From: Chrysomallon squamiferum | Lineage: Eukaryota; Mollusca; Gastropoda; Neomphalida; Peltospiridae | DNA length: 64,000 nucleotides | NCBI GenBank assembly: GCA_012295275.1 | Contig: CM022677.1 | Location: forward strand, 15,350,970 to 15,414,969 | Direction of reading: 5' to 3' | Shown here: piece by piece, positions 60,132-64,000 of the stretch | How positions within the stretch are numbered: position 1 is the stretch's first letter | Layout of the letters: each line of letters begins with the position of its first letter | Program-made: the position numbers and the translations under genes | The notes under the pieces: model-generated | Databases searched by the model: none | The model's input: only the letters and a program-made list of their open reading frames with translations | What the model was told of the DNA's origin: nothing

Positions 60132-60211
<80 letters not shown>
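60132..60211. repeat. (TC)n repeat
   Basis: 80 bp of pure CT, just beyond the outer end of the right arm. Confidence 0.97.
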
Positions 60212-60214
<3 letters not shown>

Positions 60215-60215
<1 letters not shown>

Positions 60216-63200
60216 ACATCTGTCATTGCATCCGTCCATTGTCATTAAGTTATATTTTGTTAAAGTGAATATAATTTTCTATTCGAGAAAATCAAAAATA
60301 AATATGATTTATGTGATAATGTTTTTAGCACGATTTATAGACGTAAGAGATTATTGTAAAGAGACGGACAGGACGTCTCTCGGTGGCCTTGAACAACGTA
60401 GACCTTCCCGTTGTAATTAAACATAGATTACTGGTGATAAAAGAAAACAGCTACCGAAATCTCTTTGTCTATAGCCCAGTTTGCATTCATTATTTCCAAT
60501 TCTTTTTCTAAGGTTGATTAAAAATAATGCTCATAATTACAGATCTATTACATTTCTAAGTTGTCTTGTAAAGCTTCTCAAATAACAGCTGGAGTTTAAA
60601 TAACAACAGCTTAAATAACAACAGTACTAGCAATAAATCTTGCTTAAAACCAACTTTGTATATGACTGTGCGTGCAAACATTGACGGTAGTTACAAATAT
60701 TATAAACGTTGGGTTTGATCTTTTCTGAAATATGTCTAGTCCACATATTTATATTTCCCGCCAAACTTCTACGTCACTGGAAATCTTTAGTTGAAAATTA
60801 TTTCGTCATTTTTACACTGAAATCAATGTGAAAAACACAATCGTTTTGAAGAAAACTATACCTTATTTTAGTAGTTTTTAATCAAATCCTTTTTTCGCAA
60901 AGGTTTCCACGCTTTTCTATTTTACTGCTTTGCTGAATTAAACTAATGATATCTAACAATTTTCTCAATATTAATATAGGCAGTCGAAATCAGTCTAGTC
61001 AGCCACACGGAACTCTTTGTTTTCTTAAGTACATATCTTTTTCACTTTCCTGTTTGTTGTATTTATAACAAAAATAAATGTTAGCTTAGGTATCTGTGTG
61101 TGTGTGCGTCGTTTTTATTATTTTATTGTTGTTGTTTTTCTTTATTATTTTTTAATTTTAATATAAAGCTACCGAATTAAAATCACAACAGAAAAACTGC
61201 TAAACATCTTGATAAAGGTGAGACAAGAATCATTTATTTTTATTATTATTTGAATTTATTTAATTTGAAATTGTCTCAAATGTCTGAAATGCCGTCAGTG
61301 TTTGGCAAAAATGGAAAAGAAAAACAAAGAGGAATAAAAAGACGCCCACAAACATAAATCAGAACAGTGACATGGCTCATCCTAGGATGTCACCAAACAA
61401 TTTTTGTTATGATAAAATTATTTAAAAGATGTTTGTATAGAGGTGAACTAAGTATGCGTTATTTTGTATACGTCTTTGAATGAAAAAGAACCAAATAATA
61501 AACTTTTGCTTTTAAAAATACGTTAGTAAGTTTTCATCAGAGTATCTTAGATACGCCTGTCTTTTTAGTTCATATTTGTCTTTTAGAACCAATTCATCCA
61601 AGAAAACGAAAACGCAAGGTAAATTAAAAACGACGTTAAAATAATCTTTTAAATTTTACCTTTAAAAATAACAATTCAGAAATATGTTTTAAATGTTTGT
61701 TGTTTTTTTGGTAAAAGAAAGTAATAGTAATGATAGTAGATATGAAAGACGTATACAGATAATAAAATGATGAGAATTCGATTTAAACACTGGAATGATA
61801 TTTACATTATGAAAAATTAGAATGTAATTTGATAGTCGATGCTATCTACAAAGACATATTGTTTGCATCTACATCCAGTGATTATGAATTATAAAGGTTT
61901 TATTTATTTATTTATTTATTTATTTTTAAACTTTTCTACCCATTTGAAAAGTTTTAATATGTTCTTTTCTTCATTTGTACACGATGTATACCGCTGTCAG
62001 ATTAGCTTTTTTTTTTTTCTTTTTTGTCAATTTTTATATATTTTAATAAAAATGTTAATTTTAAACGTTTATCATACTTTATTTCACAGTGACCATTGTA
62101 GTAAAGTAGAAAAAGGAGTATTTATAAGTTAATTTTTTTAATTAATTTGTTCCTGTGTGTTTTATGACAGCATTGACTGTCTGAGCACACTGAGGTGGAG
62201 AAACATTTCCCTAGTCACCTCCTTTACTCCTTTTTATCTTTACAGACGCTAACACAATAGAAATATGCTGTAATAAAATCGTTTATCATTGTTAATCTTC
62301 ATGTATTTAGTCATTTCATAGCCTAACAATATAAATGTGTTTGTCTCGACTCATTATTTCATTACATTGTGTCACGTTTCTCTTGATTCACTTTAACCAC
62401 TCTTTAATACAGTTTTAAACAGACACGCACACACACGCACACACATTAATATTAATAATCAAAAGAAATGTTACCACAGTTCAATTGAAATTTCACAAAT
62501 ATATTAAAACATATTTACTTTCATATGTTTTTATTTAACATTTCAACACGCCAGGATTATTTGTTGTTTTAACGCACACCCAGTTTTCATATATGAGACA
62601 CCTTACCCAGACTACACAGTTTAAAATGTGAGTTCTAAGCTTTGTGATTTTATTTGGTGTATTAACAAATAAATTAAGAAGAAGAAAGAAAAGGTAGGGA
62701 GGCGGAAATAACAACACCGTTTATTTGACAAAAGAACCATATCGATTTATAATTCGTATATTTTAATAAAGGTTATTATATTCCTTTATTTGTTTTATTT
62801 GCATTGCATTTTTGTTGGTATAGTAGTTGCGGAAAAATGCGGGATGATTGCCGGTGTTTAGGGATTTACTGTTTTGTTTGATGTTCGAAGAATCTTACAC
62901 AAAATTGTCACGTGATGGAAGCCATCTTGTTCGAGAACAATAATTATATATACATGAAAAATATACAATGTCAGAACGTTTGTAGATAATCAGATATAAA
63001 TCTGGAAACTAGAAGCCTTCAGCTGTTATTCAATATTACATATATATATATAAAGTTCATAGTTTTAGAGTTCGAATTTAAAGTAACAATGGATTCTCTA
63101 AACAGCATCATGACTGAGAGAACAAGCAGAAATGATCTCCTTTAGAGAAGACGAAACAAAATTTCTTTTCCTAAAATCTGAATATTTCCACATTGGTTGA

Positions 63201-64000
63201 TTGATGTATAAGATACAACGTGAACTAAAACTGGATACAACTGAAATCTGTCATGTTGACTTATGTCTTCAACACAGTGAGATCTTCTAAAAAAAACAAA
63301 AAAAAACAACATTTTAATATGAAATTAAGTGGAGTCATTGTTGTATTTTAGGCAATATTGTAATCTGTTTTCTATCTTTTACATTGATTCATACAAAGAC
63401 TTGCAGAGTATTCAAATATAAGGAAGATATTTATCAATTTACCTAAATCTTATGTAAAGCTGTCTCTATGCTGCTGCAAAGGTCAATTCATTTTTGTAAT
63501 CTTAATTTCCTTCCTTGAAAGGGTTTTCCTCAGTTGTGTTTCTGTTTTGCTATTATTTTCTAAAAAACCAAATATCATGATGTATTATATATATCTTCAG
63601 CTTCATTTTACTATTCGTTTCTAGATATGTGAACTTTTGATAAACAATTGAGAAATATTTTCGAGTAATTTTAATCTCCTTTTTATTTATTTATTTATTT
63701 TTTGTCTTTGTATAGTTATAAGTTATATATTTTAAAAGATAACTATATTTTTGAAAATACTATTACACAGCTGCTAAATAAAATTATATAATAATTTCAA
63801 TGAAAAGCAAAATATAACTGATTACTCTGTTGACTGATCAATAAAAATTCAACTAAATTACTCAAAAATTACTCCAAAGTATATATAGAATAATTAAAAA
63901 AAAAGAAAATCAAAAAGCATTTCAAGAAAGTAATATTCTACCATTACCTGTATATAATAAAGAAGTCAGCTCTTCGTGATTCTTAGAATCTACATTTAAC
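60215..64000. other. No gene seen
   Basis: AT-rich sequence with scattered T runs, a TTTA tract (61900-61925), and short GT/CA stretches (61100, 62420). Frames are short and show no known motif. Nothing here is supported as a gene. Confidence 0.55.

Overview
This is an AT-rich eukaryotic nuclear window, most likely from a mollusc or another lophotrochozoan. The evidence is intron-split genes with GT/AG boundaries, dense di-, tri- and tetranucleotide repeats, an RNase H-bearing non-LTR retrotransposon, and a RING / coiled-coil / NHL-type gene of a kind expanded in molluscs. The species cannot be read from the sequence. No bacterial operon, CRISPR array, or convincing functional tRNA or rRNA gene was seen.

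Layout. 1-2.3 kb: 3' half of an intact RNase H-encoding LINE with an AATAAA signal and poly(A) tail. 2.3-8.4 kb: a GC-richer patch with a hairpin, a degenerate ~125-bp tandem repeat, and the left arm of a widely spaced inverted repeat. 9.4-18.8 kb: minus-strand coding-like exons of an unidentified broken gene, with a decayed LINE endonuclease fragment at 16.85-17.62 kb. 19.8-23.9 kb: a dispersed repeat and plus-strand exon remnants, several carrying calcium-binding EGF motifs. 25-39 kb: a gene-free repeat cluster, including a recent 1.7-kb duplication (31.1-32.8 and 34.7-36.4 kb) and partial copies at 27.2 and 38.4 kb. 39.2-42.1 kb: the one well-preserved host gene (RING, coiled coil, NHL-like propeller). 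42.6-43.3 kb: another block of the 125-bp repeat. 46.2-54.7 kb: minus-strand exons of MCC (colorectal mutant cancer protein), ending in its conserved PDZ ligand, with an antisense decayed LINE of the same family as the one at position 1 in an intron; further unassigned exon-like pieces lie at 54.9-55.2 kb. 55.7-56.7 kb: dispersed repeat copies in both orientations. 57.3-60.1 kb: a tRNA-like fragment and the right arm of the inverted repeat. 60.2-64 kb: no gene seen.

The main message is contrast. The LINE at the left edge and the exons of the RING gene are open. The MCC exons, the EGF exons and the 9-19 kb exons instead carry in-frame stops, single-base frameshifts and missing exons while keeping introns and splice sites. 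Either this is a graveyard of unprocessed pseudogenes, or the assembly has base-level errors here; read-level data would decide. I found no clear previously undescribed molecular system. The best leads are the broken but intron-bearing MCC locus, the inverted repeat whose arms lie about 50 kb apart, and the duplication cluster directly upstream of the RING gene.
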